Shown here in pieces: positions 46,387 through 54,510 of a stretch of DNA of 64,000 nt (its first letter is position 1; every line of letters begins with the position of its first letter). The notes beneath the pieces were generated by a model, which ran no database searches, had not been told where the DNA came from, and saw only the letters and a program-made list of their open reading frames with translations. Origin of the DNA: Rhodococcoides kroppenstedtii. GTDB lineage: Bacteria; Actinomycetota; Actinomycetes; Mycobacteriales; Mycobacteriaceae. Location of the stretch: the NCBI RefSeq assembly GCF_900111805.1, contig NZ_FOJN01000006.1:168451-232450 (forward strand). Direction: 5' to 3'. Position numbers and translations under genes: made by a program.

Positions 46387-47388
46387 TCAGCCCGGGTAGG
46401 TGGCGGGCAGCCCGAAACGCTCGAACAGGTCGAGGTCGAAGAAGCACGTCACGTGCGCGACCTGCCCGTCGACGATCTCGAGGACGTGCAGCTGGAACGC
46501 GCGGTGGACCCCGTCCTCGCCGAGCATGTAGAGCCCGAAGGCCGGCTGACCGTTGGCGACGGTCTCGACCATGCGCATCGACTCGGGCCCCGTGGCCGGG
46601 CACTTGGTGGAGATGAGTCCGCCGATGTCGGTCGGCCCGCGGTACCAGCCCGTGAACGGCGGCATCTCCCAGACCGCTTCGGCGGCGAAGAGCTTCACGA
46701 TGCCGTCGATGTCGTAGGTCTCGAAGCCCTCGACGTAGCGCTGCAGGAGTTCGCGCGTCTCCGGTGATTCCGGCTCGTCGACGTCGTCCTCGCTGGGCAT
46801 GATCTGCTCGATCTGGCCGCGGGCACGCTGGAGCAGGCTGTTGACCGCCGCAGTGGAGGTGCCCAGCAGCTCGGCCACCTCCGCCGCCTTCCACTGCAGC
46901 ACCTCGCGCAGCACCAGCACCGCGCGCTGCCGAGCCGAGAGGTGTTGCAGCGCAGCGACGAAGGCCAGCCGCACGGAATCGCGGGTGACCGCCGCCGTGG
47001 CCGGATCGTCGTCGGAATCCCGGCTGGGGAACGGCTCGAGCCAGGCGATCTCGTGACGTTCGACCAACTCGTCCGACGGGTCGGACGAGGGCGCGCCCAG
47101 TCCGGACGGCAGGGGACGGCGGGAGCGACCCTCGAGCGACGTCAGGCAGGTGTTGGTGGCGATGCGGTACAGCCAGGTGCGTAGCGACGAGTCGCCCTTG
47201 AAGTTTCCGTACGCCTTCCATCCGCGGACGAACGTGTCCTGCACCAGATCCTCGGCGTCGTGGATCGACCCCGTCATGCGGTAGCAGTGCGCCAGCAGCT
47301 CGCGCCGGTGCGGCTCGGCGAGGGTCATGAACTCGTCGGCTCGGCCGGGTGCCGCGGCTCGCCGCGCACCGTCCTGCATCACGGTCAT
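46387..47388 (-). CDS. sigG: ECF sigma factor, SigG type with SnoaL-like C-terminal domain
   Basis: 333 residues. Region 2 ('LLAHCYRMTGSIHDAEDLVQDTFVRGWKAYGNF', then 'SLRTWLYRIATNTCL') and region 4 ('LPxx'-less 'LSARQRAVLVLREVLQWKAAEVAELLGTS') are complete. After residue 200 a SnoaL-like domain follows ('YVEGFETYDIDGIVKLFA', 'FTGWYRGPTDIGG', 'HVLEIVDGQVAHVTCFFD'), as in SigG/SigJ-type factors that have no separate anti-sigma factor. The extra domain probably senses a small molecule. TAGTCT lies 7 bp before the ATG, giving a leaderless message. Confidence 0.88.
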   Translation of the reverse strand: MTVMQDGARRAAAPGRADEFMTLAEPHRRELLAHCYRMTGSIHDAEDLVQDTFVRGWKAYGNFKGDSSLRTWLYRIATNTCLTSLEGRSRRPLPSGLGAPSSDPSDELVERHEIAWLEPFPSRDSDDDPATAAVTRDSVRLAFVAALQHLSARQRAVLVLREVLQWKAAEVAELLGTSTAAVNSLLQRARGQIEQIMPSEDDVDEPESPETRELLQRYVEGFETYDIDGIVKLFAAEAVWEMPPFTGWYRGPTDIGGLISTKCPATGPESMRMVETVANGQPAFGLYMLGEDGVHRAFQLHVLEIVDGQVAHVTCFFDLDLFERFGLPATYPG

Positions 47389-47395
47389 GCGCGAG

Positions 47396-47401
47396 AGACT
47401 A
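47396..47401 (-). promoter_or_regulatory. -10 element of the sigG-like gene (leaderless)
   Basis: TAGTCT on the minus strand, 7 bp before the ATG at 47388. It lies inside the last codons of copA on the same strand. Confidence 0.5.
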
Positions 47402-49675
47402 GTCCCGTGTCGGACCCTCCGCCGGGGGAACGGACCGCTCGGTCACCGCGGATCGGAATCGGCGCAGGCGCAGCGAATTGGTCACCACGAACACGGAACT
47501 CAGTGCCATGGCCGCACCGGCGAACATGGGATTCAACATGCCCGCCGCGGCCAGCGGAATCGCGGCGACGTTGTAGGCGAACGCCCAGAACAGGTTGGTC
47601 CTGATGGTCCGCAGGGTCGCGCGGGACAGGCGGACGGCGTCGACGGCGGTGCGCAGATCGCCGCGCACCAGCGTGAGATCCCCCGCTTCGATGGCGGCGT
47701 CGGTGCCGGTGCCCATCGACAACCCCAGATCCGCCGTCGCCAGAGCCGCCGCGTCGTTGACGCCGTCGCCGACCATCGCGACGACCCGGCCTTCGCGCTG
47801 CAGATCGGCGATCGCCGACACCTTGCCCTCCGGCAGAACCCCTGCCAGCACGCGGTCGATGCCCACGCGCGTGGCGACGTCTTGCGCGGCGGCCGCGTTG
47901 TCACCGGTCAGGAGGATCGGCTCGAGGCCGAGATCTCGCAGTCCGCGGATCGCGTCGGCCGAGGTGTCCTTCACCGTGTCGGCCACGGCGACGACGGCCG
48001 TCGGCCGATCGTCCACCGCGACGACGACGGCCGTCGCGCCGGCGGTCTCGGCTGCGGCGACGGCGTCGGCGAGGGTCGAGGGCAGCCCGCCGACCAGGTC
48101 GGGCCGACCGACGGTGACTCGGCGACCGTCCACCGTCGCGCGGACACCGAGGCCGGGCAGGTTCTCCACGTTCGTCGCGGCCGGCACGGTCCGGGCGGCG
48201 CGCACGATCGCACGCGCCACGGGATGCTCGGAGCGCGACTCGGCTCCGGCGGCCAGGCGCAGGGCCGCCGCCGAGTCGAGGCCGAGGGAGTCGTCCGTGA
48301 CCACCGACCGCACCGTCATGACGCCCGTGGTGACCGTGCCGGTCTTGTCGAGCACCACGGTGTCCACCCGGCGCGTCTGCTCGAGGACCTCCGGACCCTT
48401 GATGAGCACGCCGAGCTGGGCACCGCGCCCAGTGCCGACGAGCAGGGCGGTCGGCGTCGCCAGACCCAGGGCACACGGGCACGCGATGATCAGCACCGCG
48501 ACGGCCGCGGTGAACGCGGCGGACCAGCTGCCGTCCAGCAGCATCCACCCGAGCAGCGTGGCCGCGGCGATCGCGATGACGACGGGAACGAACACGGCGG
48601 AGACCCGGTCGGCCAACCGTTGCGCGTCGGCCTTCCCGTTCTGCGCGTCCTCGACGATGCGCGCCATGTGGGCCAGGGCCGTGTCGGCTCCGACGCGGGT
48701 GGCCGTGACCTCGAGCGCGTTGCCCACGTTGACGGTGCCGCCGGTGACGGCGTCGCCGGGCTCGACCGTCACGGGGACGGACTCGCCGGTGATCGCCGAC
48801 GCGTCGATCGACGACGTGCCCACCGCGACGACGCCGTCGGCCGCGATCTTCTCGCCGGGACGCACCACCAGGACGTCGCCGACCACCAGGTCGTCGGCGC
48901 GGACGGTGGTCTCGCGCCCGTCACGCAGGACGGTGGCGTTCTTGGACCCGACGTCGAGCAGGGCGCGCAGGGCCGCGCCGGCGCTGCGCTTCGAGCGCGC
49001 CTCCAGGTAGCGACCGGCGAGCAGGAAGGTGGTCACGCCCGCGGCGGCCTCGAGGTAGATGTTGCCCGCACCGTCGGACCGCTCGACGGTGAACCGGAAG
49101 GCGTGGGTCATCCCCGGCATCCCGGCGTGTCCGAGGAACAGCGCGTAGAGAGACCAGCCGAAGGCGGCGAGAGTGCCCACCGACACCAGGGTGTCCATGG
49201 TGGTGGCGCCGTGGCGGAGGTTGGTCCAGGCGGCGCGGTGGAACGGCAGGCCGCCCCACACGACGACGGGTGCGGCCAACGTCAGCGACAGCCACTGCCA
49301 GTACTCGAATTGCAGCGCGGGAACCATCGCCATGGCGACGACGGGCACGGTGAGCCAGGTGGAGACCACCAGGCGCGTCCGGAGAGGGTCGGCCGCCGGC
49401 GGGGACGCGGATTCGGACTCGGCGTCCGGCTCGGGATCGGGCGACGGCACGGTCGCCGTGTAACCGGCCTTCTCGACGGTGGCGACCAACTCGTCGGTGG
49501 TCGCGGTGGCGGTCTCGACGACGGCCTGCTCGGTGGCGTAGTTGACCGTCGCCGTCACGCCGTCGAGTCGGTTGAGCTTCTTCTCGATCCGAGCGGCGCA
49601 GGACGCGCAGGTCATGCCGCCGATGTCGAGGCGGATCACGGGCGCGACGGCCGGGGACGTCGGCGTCGTCGTCAC
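47399..49675 (-). CDS. copA: Copper-translocating P-type ATPase
   Basis: 758 residues. One N-terminal metal-binding domain with 'GMTCASC' (about 20-25), then eight membrane helices with 'IACPCALG' (CPC, Cu+ binding). 'TGES', 'DKTGT' (phosphorylated Asp), 'SEHPVA' and 'GDGVND' complete the ATPase core. The last helices contain 'YN' and 'MALSSVFVVTNSLRL', the signature of group 1B-1 Cu+ exporters. It pumps Cu+ out of the cell using ATP. The start overlaps the copZ stop by 4 bp. Confidence 0.95.
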   Translation of the reverse strand: MTTTPTSPAVAPVIRLDIGGMTCASCAARIEKKLNRLDGVTATVNYATEQAVVETATATTDELVATVEKAGYTATVPSPDPEPDAESESASPPAADPLRTRLVVSTWLTVPVVAMAMVPALQFEYWQWLSLTLAAPVVVWGGLPFHRAAWTNLRHGATTMDTLVSVGTLAAFGWSLYALFLGHAGMPGMTHAFRFTVERSDGAGNIYLEAAAGVTTFLLAGRYLEARSKRSAGAALRALLDVGSKNATVLRDGRETTVRADDLVVGDVLVVRPGEKIAADGVVAVGTSSIDASAITGESVPVTVEPGDAVTGGTVNVGNALEVTATRVGADTALAHMARIVEDAQNGKADAQRLADRVSAVFVPVVIAIAAATLLGWMLLDGSWSAAFTAAVAVLIIACPCALGLATPTALLVGTGRGAQLGVLIKGPEVLEQTRRVDTVVLDKTGTVTTGVMTVRSVVTDDSLGLDSAAALRLAAGAESRSEHPVARAIVRAARTVPAATNVENLPGLGVRATVDGRRVTVGRPDLVGGLPSTLADAVAAAETAGATAVVVAVDDRPTAVVAVADTVKDTSADAIRGLRDLGLEPILLTGDNAAAAQDVATRVGIDRVLAGVLPEGKVSAIADLQREGRVVAMVGDGVNDAAALATADLGLSMGTGTDAAIEAGDLTLVRGDLRTAVDAVRLSRATLRTIRTNLFWAFAYNVAAIPLAAAGMLNPMFAGAAMALSSVFVVTNSLRLRRFRSAVTERSVPPAEGPTRD

Positions 49676-49881
49676 GACGGCGCGATCTCGTACCCGGCCT
49701 CGTCGACGGCGGCGGCGAGAGCGTCGGCCGGCACGGGGGCGGCGGATTCGACGTCGACCCGGCCGGTGGCGAGATCGACGGTGACTCCGGTGACGCCGTC
49801 GAGGGCGCCGACCTCCTCGGTCACGGCGTTCACGCAGTGTTGGCAGGTCATGCCGGTGACGGTGATGCTCGTGGTGGTCAT
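49672..49881 (-). CDS. copZ: Copper chaperone CopZ (HMA domain)
   Basis: 69 residues: a single heavy-metal-associated domain with 'GMTCQHC' binding Cu+ through two Cys. It carries copper to CopA, whose gene it overlaps by 4 bp. A CTGGAGG ribosome site lies just before the ATG, and a CsoR-type operator immediately upstream. Confidence 0.94.
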   Translation of the reverse strand: MTTTSITVTGMTCQHCVNAVTEEVGALDGVTGVTVDLATGRVDVESAAPVPADALAAAVDEAGYEIAPS

Positions 49882-49891
49882 GCCTCCAGGG

Positions 49892-49906
49892 TACCCCCCA
49901 GGGGTA
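49892..49906 (-). promoter_or_regulatory. CsoR-type operator of copZ-copA
   Basis: TACCCC-N3-GGGGTA is a perfect inverted repeat in the GC-rich style of CsoR sites, 10 bp upstream of the copZ ATG. Cu+ binding to CsoR would free it and turn on export. No csoR gene is in the window. Confidence 0.6.
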
Positions 49907-49924
49907 TCACGTCAACCCGGCCGA

Positions 49925-50623
49925 TCAGCGTGTGCTGAGCTGCCCCAACGCGTCCTGCACCCGCCGCAGGTGTCGGCTCATCGCGGCCGACGCGGCATCG
50001 GCCGACCCCGCCGCGATGGCGTCGACGATGTCGCGGTGTTCGGCGTTCGAGGCGGTCACCCGGTCGGGGAGCAGGTTGACGCGCTCGGACTGGCCCGCGA
50101 GTGCTTCGCGGATCTCGGCGAGCACGGCGGAGAAGACGTCGTTCCCGCTCGCGGTGGCGATGCGCAGATGCAGCTCGCCGTCGAGGCGCACCCACTCCTT
50201 GGGGTCGGCCTCACGTTCCATGCGCCGCAGCAGTTCGCGCAACGCGTCGACGTCGTCGTCCGAACGGCGTTCGGCGGCCAGCGCGGCGGCGGGGATCTCG
50301 ATGTGCGGGCGGGCCTCGCGCAGGGATTCGGCGGAGTGATTGCCGAAGACGGCGTCCGCCTCGACACGCGTCGAGACCACGAATGTGCCCTTGCCGGTAT
50401 GGGTTTCGGTCAGCCCGAGGGCGGTGGTGGAGCGCAGTGCCTCGCGCACGACCGAGCGGCTGACGCCGAACCGGGTGGCCAGGGAGGCCTCCGACGGCAG
50501 GCGGGTGCCGACACCGAGCTCACCGCCCTCGATGGCCGAGCGCAGCTCGCGCAGCACGGCCTCGGCGGCCCCCACTCGGGTGACCGTGGCCTGTTTGCTG
50601 GCCCAACTGTCCGACAGCGTCAT
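49925..50623 (-). CDS. FadR-type GntR transcriptional regulator
   Basis: 232 residues. The winged helix ('LGVGTRLPSEASLATRFGVSRSVVREALRSTTALGLTETHTGKGTFV') spans about 20-85. The FCD domain follows with 'DGELHLRIATASGND' and 'NAEHRDIVDAIAAGS', where Asp and His residues bind metal. Target and ligand are unknown; neither neighbour is an obvious partner. TACAGT lies 6 bp before the ATG. Confidence 0.88.
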   Translation of the reverse strand: MTLSDSWASKQATVTRVGAAEAVLRELRSAIEGGELGVGTRLPSEASLATRFGVSRSVVREALRSTTALGLTETHTGKGTFVVSTRVEADAVFGNHSAESLREARPHIEIPAAALAAERRSDDDVDALRELLRRMEREADPKEWVRLDGELHLRIATASGNDVFSAVLAEIREALAGQSERVNLLPDRVTASNAEHRDIVDAIAAGSADAASAAMSRHLRRVQDALGQLSTR

Positions 50624-50629
50624 GGCGCC

Positions 50630-50635
50630 ACTGTA
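50630..50635 (-). promoter_or_regulatory. -10 element of the FadR-type regulator (leaderless)
   Basis: TACAGT on the minus strand, 6 bp before the ATG at 50623. Confidence 0.45.
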
Positions 50636-50739
50636 GTCGGGGCCCCGGGGTCTGTCGGGCCGTATACCGGACTCTAGTCCTCGTCCGAGAAATTGATATA
50701 TCGACCTGTGGTCCTGCCCGACCCACCGCATCGAGTCTT

Positions 50740-50745
50740 TAGGAT
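50740..50745 (+). promoter_or_regulatory. -10 element of the YchJ-like gene (leaderless)
   Basis: TAGGAT, 7 bp before the GTG at 50753. The hexamer overlaps an upstream in-frame ATG (50744), which argues that translation begins at the GTG. Confidence 0.5.
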
Positions 50746-50752
50746 GGCGTCC

Positions 50753-51136
50753 GTGAACGGCCCGCCCGAGCCCTGCCCCTGCACCTCGGGTCGGCCGATG
50801 TCCGCGTGCTGCGGCCCGGTCCTCGCCGACCCGCGCGCCGCACCCACGGCCGAGCGGCTCATGCGGTCGCGCTTCACCGCCTTCGCGACGGGGAACGTCG
50901 CGCACCTGTTGGCGACGTGGCATCCGTCGACCCGGCCGAGAACGCTGGATCTCGACGACGGTCGGGTGTGGACGTCGCTCGACGTCCTCTCGACGACGGC
51001 CGGGGGCCCGTTCCACACCGAGGGCACGGTGCAGTTCGAGGCCGACTTTCGCGACGGCCGACGGTCCGGTCGGCTGACGGAGACCAGCACCTTCACCCGC
51101 GTCGACGGGCGCTGGGTCTACGTCGACGGGGCCTAG
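50753..51136 (+). CDS. YchJ family protein with SEC-C-like motif
   Basis: 127 residues. 'CPCTSGRPMSACCGPVLAD' at the N-terminus is a SEC-C-like zinc-binding motif, followed by 'TAERLMRSRFTAFATGNVAHLLATWHPSTRP', typical of the YchJ/UPF0225 family, and an NTF2-like core. Function unknown. The GTG at 50753 is favoured over the ATG at 50744 because the latter lies inside the -10 hexamer. It ends 3 bp short of overlapping the opposing hydrolase. Confidence 0.82.
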   Translation: MNGPPEPCPCTSGRPMSACCGPVLADPRAAPTAERLMRSRFTAFATGNVAHLLATWHPSTRPRTLDLDDGRVWTSLDVLSTTAGGPFHTEGTVQFEADFRDGRRSGRLTETSTFTRVDGRWVYVDGA

Positions 51137-52071
51137 CGGGAGGCGAGTCTCGCCGGCTCCGCTCGGCGACCTGCGGTCGACGCGCTCTCGACACTGTCGA
51201 CGAACGTCGTGGTGATGCGGGCGATGTCTCGCGGGTGGGAGAGCGGCGACCAGTGGCCGGCGTCGAGGTCCGTGCGGGAGAGGTCGCGGACCCAGAGATG
51301 GGTGTCGTCGTAGTGGAACGGGCGCACGGCGGCGTCCCGCATGTTCACGATCAGGTGGACGGGGACGTCGACGTACCGGCGCCGCGGGCGGAGCAGGCGC
51401 GGGATCAGGTTGGCGCGGTAGCGACGCAGCCCGTTCCAGGCGTCGTCGAGCAGGGTCGGTGACTCGACCGCCATCGACGCCGGCACGCCGGAGAACTCCC
51501 CGATGAACCGGGTCCAGCCCTTCCGCTTCATCCGCCACATCCGCACCCGCGCCAGCGGCGGCACGTGGAAGGTGGCCGTGTACCAGGAGGCGCGGATCTG
51601 GGCGAGCACCTGCAGGACGCCGCGGGGGCGGGGCCTGCGCAGCCGGGATCGCGTCCATCGGCCGAGGTGGTCCAGGTTGGGCCCGGACACGGAGGTGTAC
51701 GACGCGATGCGGGTCGGCGCGTCCGCCTCGGCGACGGCTTCCCAGGCTTCGACGGCGCCCCAGTCGTGCGCCAGGACGTGCACGGGGGCGGTCGGTGAGA
51801 CGTGGTCGATCACGGCCCGGAGGTCGGCGGCGAGTTCGGGCAGGCGGAAGTCACGCGTGCGCGGCGGGGTGGTCGACGCGCCGGCGCCGCGGGCGTCGTA
51901 GGTGACGACCCGGAACCGATCGGCGAGCAGCGGGACGACGTGCGTCCACAACTCGTGGGTGTCCGGCCACCCGTGCATGAGGACGACGGTCGGGCCGTCG
52001 CGGCGACCGGTGACGAACACCGCCAGGTCGACGCCGGGGCGGGAGACGGTCGATCGCTCGGTGGCCGGCAT
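51133..52071 (-). CDS. Alpha/beta hydrolase, epoxide hydrolase-like
   Basis: 312 residues. 'VVLMHGWPDTHELWTHVVPLL' gives the oxyanion HGxP motif, and 'VLAHDWGAVEAWEA' puts Asp in the nucleophile position, as in epoxide hydrolases and haloalkane dehalogenases. 'LDAGHWSPLSHP' supplies the His. It resembles the hydrolase half of EphD-type proteins. The ATG at 52071 has GGAAAGG upstream. The 183-bp upstream gap holds a near-palindrome GGTAAC-A-GTTATC (52123-52135) that may be an operator. Confidence 0.85.
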   Translation of the reverse strand: MPATERSTVSRPGVDLAVFVTGRRDGPTVVLMHGWPDTHELWTHVVPLLADRFRVVTYDARGAGASTTPPRTRDFRLPELAADLRAVIDHVSPTAPVHVLAHDWGAVEAWEAVAEADAPTRIASYTSVSGPNLDHLGRWTRSRLRRPRPRGVLQVLAQIRASWYTATFHVPPLARVRMWRMKRKGWTRFIGEFSGVPASMAVESPTLLDDAWNGLRRYRANLIPRLLRPRRRYVDVPVHLIVNMRDAAVRPFHYDDTHLWVRDLSRTDLDAGHWSPLSHPRDIARITTTFVDSVESASTAGRRAEPARLASR

Positions 52072-52159
52072 CGCGGAACCTTTCCGTGGACTCTCGTTCG
52101 TCGAGCATTTCCTATGACACACGGTAACAGTTATCGGTCCCGCAGCGTGTGCGACTCCA

Positions 52160-52177
52160 CAGTCCGCGGGGGGACTG
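52160..52177. promoter_or_regulatory. CAGTCC-N6-GGACTG inverted repeat
   Basis: A perfect 6-bp inverted repeat 78 bp before the Rv1733c-like gene. Its half-sites resemble the GGACT core of DosR boxes, but they point outwards instead of inwards, so the assignment is weak. Confidence 0.3.
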
Positions 52178-52254
52178 CACACCGAACGTAGGGGGAACAC
52201 CGAAGGTCAAGGTAAAGGCGGCTCGGGGGTCGGCGGAGGGGAAAGGGAACCACC

Positions 52255-52848
52255 ATGAGCGACATGCAGAAGCGCAGGAGCCGACAGATGCGCCCGGTGC
52301 ACGCCGCCGACAATCCTCTGGTCCGGCCCGTGGACCGAGCCGAGGCCCGCGTGCACCGCACGACGCTGACGTTGTTCCTGCTGGTCGTACCGTTCGCCGT
52401 CGTTCTCGGTGTCTTCGGCTACGGCCAACTGGCTCGGTCGGCCGACGCCGCCGCCGCGAACCTGCGCACCGTCGAGGCCACCACCACCGCGGAAGCGCCG
52501 TCGGCAACGACCGCAGCCGACGTCACCTCGGGCGCCTCGAGTTCGCTGGCGACGCCCGCGACGTGGACGCTCGACGGCCGCGAGCACGAGGGCACGGTCG
52601 CGGTGCCGCCCCGGACGCCGACCGGCACCGACGTCTCCATCACGGTCGACGCCGCCGGCAACCGCGTGGCCCCGCCCCCGAGCCACGCCGACACCGTCGT
52701 CGCCGGGGCGTTCCTGACCGTGCTCGTGCTCACCGCCGCCGGCATCGTCCTTCTCACGATCCGCGGGGCCGCGACCCGCCGCTACGCCGAACGCCGAGAT
52801 CGCGAGTGGGACGAGGCCCTCGCCCGACTGTTCGCGGAGGGGCGCTGA
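52255..52848 (+). CDS. Rv1733c-family membrane protein
   Basis: 197 residues. 'NPLVRPVDRAEARVHRTTL' followed by a membrane helix (about 38-58), an extracytoplasmic domain with 'ATWTLDGREHEGTVAVPPRTPTGT' and 'ITVDAAGNRVAPPP', then a second helix (about 143-168) and a charged cytoplasmic tail. This layout matches M. tuberculosis Rv1733c, a dormancy-regulon antigen of unknown function. A GGAAAGGGAA ribosome site precedes the ATG. The gene ends in the first copy of a 20-bp tandem duplication. Confidence 0.8.
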   Translation: MSDMQKRRSRQMRPVHAADNPLVRPVDRAEARVHRTTLTLFLLVVPFAVVLGVFGYGQLARSADAAAANLRTVEATTTAEAPSATTAADVTSGASSSLATPATWTLDGREHEGTVAVPPRTPTGTDVSITVDAAGNRVAPPPSHADTVVAGAFLTVLVLTAAGIVLLTIRGAATRRYAERRDREWDEALARLFAEGR

Positions 52849-52884
52849 GAACTACGCCGTGAGGCTGAGAACTACGCCGTGAGG
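52845..52884. repeat. 20-bp tandem duplication between two stop codons
   Basis: Two identical 20-bp copies (52845-52864 and 52865-52884) lie exactly at the junction of the convergent Rv1733c-like and LeuA-domain genes. Each copy contains both a TGA on plus and a TAG on minus. Confidence 0.9.
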
Positions 52885-53267
52885 TTGGCGGCCGCGACGA
52901 GAGCACGAGCCGTCGACTCCGCCGAGTCCGGTCCGATGCCGGTGGCCCATTCCGTGCGGCGATTCTGCTGGGCGCGCAGATCGGTGACGACGCCCGCCGC
53001 GGTGGTGCGCTGGTGGAACTCGTGGATCTCGAGCCGGATACCGGCGCGGTACAGCAGCGTGGTGACGGCGTCGGCCGGCCCGTGGGTCCGCACGGTGTCC
53101 CGCAGGATGGCGTCGCCGACGGCGAGAGTCAGGGTGTAGTCGGCGCGGCCGGCGCGGCGGCCGGAGATCTGCAGCGAGCCGAAACGGACGGCCGTGGGGG
53201 CGTTGTGCGTCCCCGAGTGGGACGACGTGGCGAAGGCGATGCCGGGGATGTCTGCGCTGATGCTCAT
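52872..53267 (-). CDS. Free-standing LeuA-type regulatory (dimerisation) domain protein
   Basis: 131 residues. 'GPADAVTTLLYRAGIRLEIHEFHQ', 'AGVVTDLRAQQNRRTEWATGIGPD' and 'ESTARALVAAANL' follow the C-terminal leucine-sensing domain of 2-isopropylmalate synthase (LeuA_dimer fold). The catalytic TIM barrel is missing. The protein is complete, with its own start and a 40-residue N-terminal part, so it is not a broken leuA. It may bind leucine or another branched compound and modulate a partner; this is inference. Confidence 0.72.
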   Translation of the reverse strand: MSISADIPGIAFATSSHSGTHNAPTAVRFGSLQISGRRAGRADYTLTLAVGDAILRDTVRTHGPADAVTTLLYRAGIRLEIHEFHQRTTAAGVVTDLRAQQNRRTEWATGIGPDSAESTARALVAAANLTA

Positions 53268-53322
53268 GGGAATCGGTTCACTTCCGAGAGAGGGAGGTGG
53301 ACCGACCGGGCGCTCGTTCGAC

Positions 53323-53361
53323 CCGCAGCGAGGGGTCGGTCCGAATCAGACCCCGCTGCGG
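53323..53361 (-). terminator. Hairpin behind the Ca2+/Na+ antiporter gene
   Basis: A GC-rich stem of about 13 bp with one small bulge and an 11-base loop lies 100 bp after the antiporter stop, in the direction of transcription. No T-run. Confidence 0.5.
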
Positions 53362-53462
53362 CGGCGAACTACGAGCATGCGCGACATACCCCGATGGTAG
53401 GTCTGACGCGGGATGGACGGCAAGGGAAATTCGTCGGAACATCCGCCGTGACGGGCAGGGCC

Positions 53463-54407
53463 CTAGAGCAGGACCACCAGATAGGCGACGTAGGCGCCGG
53501 TCATCGTCACTCCCCACGTGCGGGTGAGGTTCCGGCCGAGCAGGACGAACGGGATCAGCAGGACGGCCGCCGCGAGCATGACCCAGAGGTCCAGCCGCAA
53601 TAGATGGAGATCGACCGGGACCGACCCCGCCGCCAGCGAACCGGCGGCGGCCACGGTTCCGCCGATCAGCACGATGTTCACCAGGTTGGAGCCGACGACG
53701 CTGCCGATCACGACGTCCGAGCGGCCGCGAACCGCAGCCGCGACGGTGGTGGCCAGCTCGGGAAGCGATGTCCCCGCGGCGACGAGCGTCAGGCCGATGA
53801 CGCTGTCGGACAGACCTGCCTCGCGCGCGATGGACGTGGCTCCGTCGAGCAGCAGGTTCGCACCGATGGGAAGCCCCACGAGTCCGGCGACGATGTACAC
53901 CGCCAACCGCCGTCCGGAGCGGACGGCGTCCTCGGCGGAGTCGCCGTCCGACGGGTCGGTCGGTCCGCGACGCGCCGACCGGATCTGCGCGGTGACCACC
54001 ACCACCAGTCCGAGAAGGAGTACGACGCCGCCGAGCAGGGTCAACGATCCCATCGCGCAGAGTGCGACGAACACGATCGTGGCGAGGACCATCTGGCCGT
54101 AGCTCGTCCGCGCCTCGCGGCCGGCGGGGCGGATCACGGCGATCACGGCGGGGACACCCAGGACGAGCAGCACGTTGGCGATGTTCGATCCGACGACGTT
54201 GCCCAGCGCGAGTTCGGGTGTGCCGAGCAGGACCGCCTCGATGGTCACCACCAGTTCCGGCGCGGCGGTGCCGAGCGAGACGACGGTCAGGGACACGAGC
54301 AGGGCGGACACCCCCAGGCGCAGCGACAGGCCGACCGCCCCGCGCACGAGAAGGTCTCCCGCGCCCGTCAACAGCACCAATCCGGCTGCGACCAGTACCC
54401 ACTCCAT
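53463..54407 (-). CDS. Calcium/sodium antiporter (CaxA/YrbG family)
   Basis: 314 residues with about ten helices in two inverted halves. Each half has the ion-binding alpha repeat: 'SLGTAAPELVVTIEA' with 'GNVVGSNIANVLLV', and 'AAGTSLPELATTVAA' with 'GSVVGSNLVNIVLI'. It exchanges Ca2+ or another divalent ion for Na+ or H+ across the membrane. A charged loop of about 35 residues joins the halves. Confidence 0.9.
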   Translation of the reverse strand: MEWVLVAAGLVLLTGAGDLLVRGAVGLSLRLGVSALLVSLTVVSLGTAAPELVVTIEAVLLGTPELALGNVVGSNIANVLLVLGVPAVIAVIRPAGREARTSYGQMVLATIVFVALCAMGSLTLLGGVVLLLGLVVVVTAQIRSARRGPTDPSDGDSAEDAVRSGRRLAVYIVAGLVGLPIGANLLLDGATSIAREAGLSDSVIGLTLVAAGTSLPELATTVAAAVRGRSDVVIGSVVGSNLVNIVLIGGTVAAAGSLAAGSVPVDLHLLRLDLWVMLAAAVLLIPFVLLGRNLTRTWGVTMTGAYVAYLVVLL

Positions 54408-54498
54408 GCCCGCAGGATAGAGGCGCGCCCTCGCTTGCCGATTATCGACGGTTCTAGGACACGCGCTAGAGAGAGCCAGAAAGACCTGCCGAGGTTGC

Positions 54499-54504
54499 TA
54501 CCGT
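54499..54504 (+). promoter_or_regulatory. -10 element of the AAA ATPase gene (leaderless)
   Basis: TACCGT, 6 bp before the ATG at 54511. Confidence 0.45.
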
Positions 54505-54510
54505 CACGCC

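Noticed and set aside
47327..50677. 1116-codon plus-strand frame opposite copA and the FadR-type gene
   Set aside because: No domain and extreme composition; copA, copZ and the regulator on the other strand are clear.
52123..52135. Near-palindrome GGTAAC-A-GTTATC as an operator for the hydrolase gene
   Set aside because: One mismatch, no regulator gene adjacent and no repeat elsewhere in the window; noted only in the gene entry.
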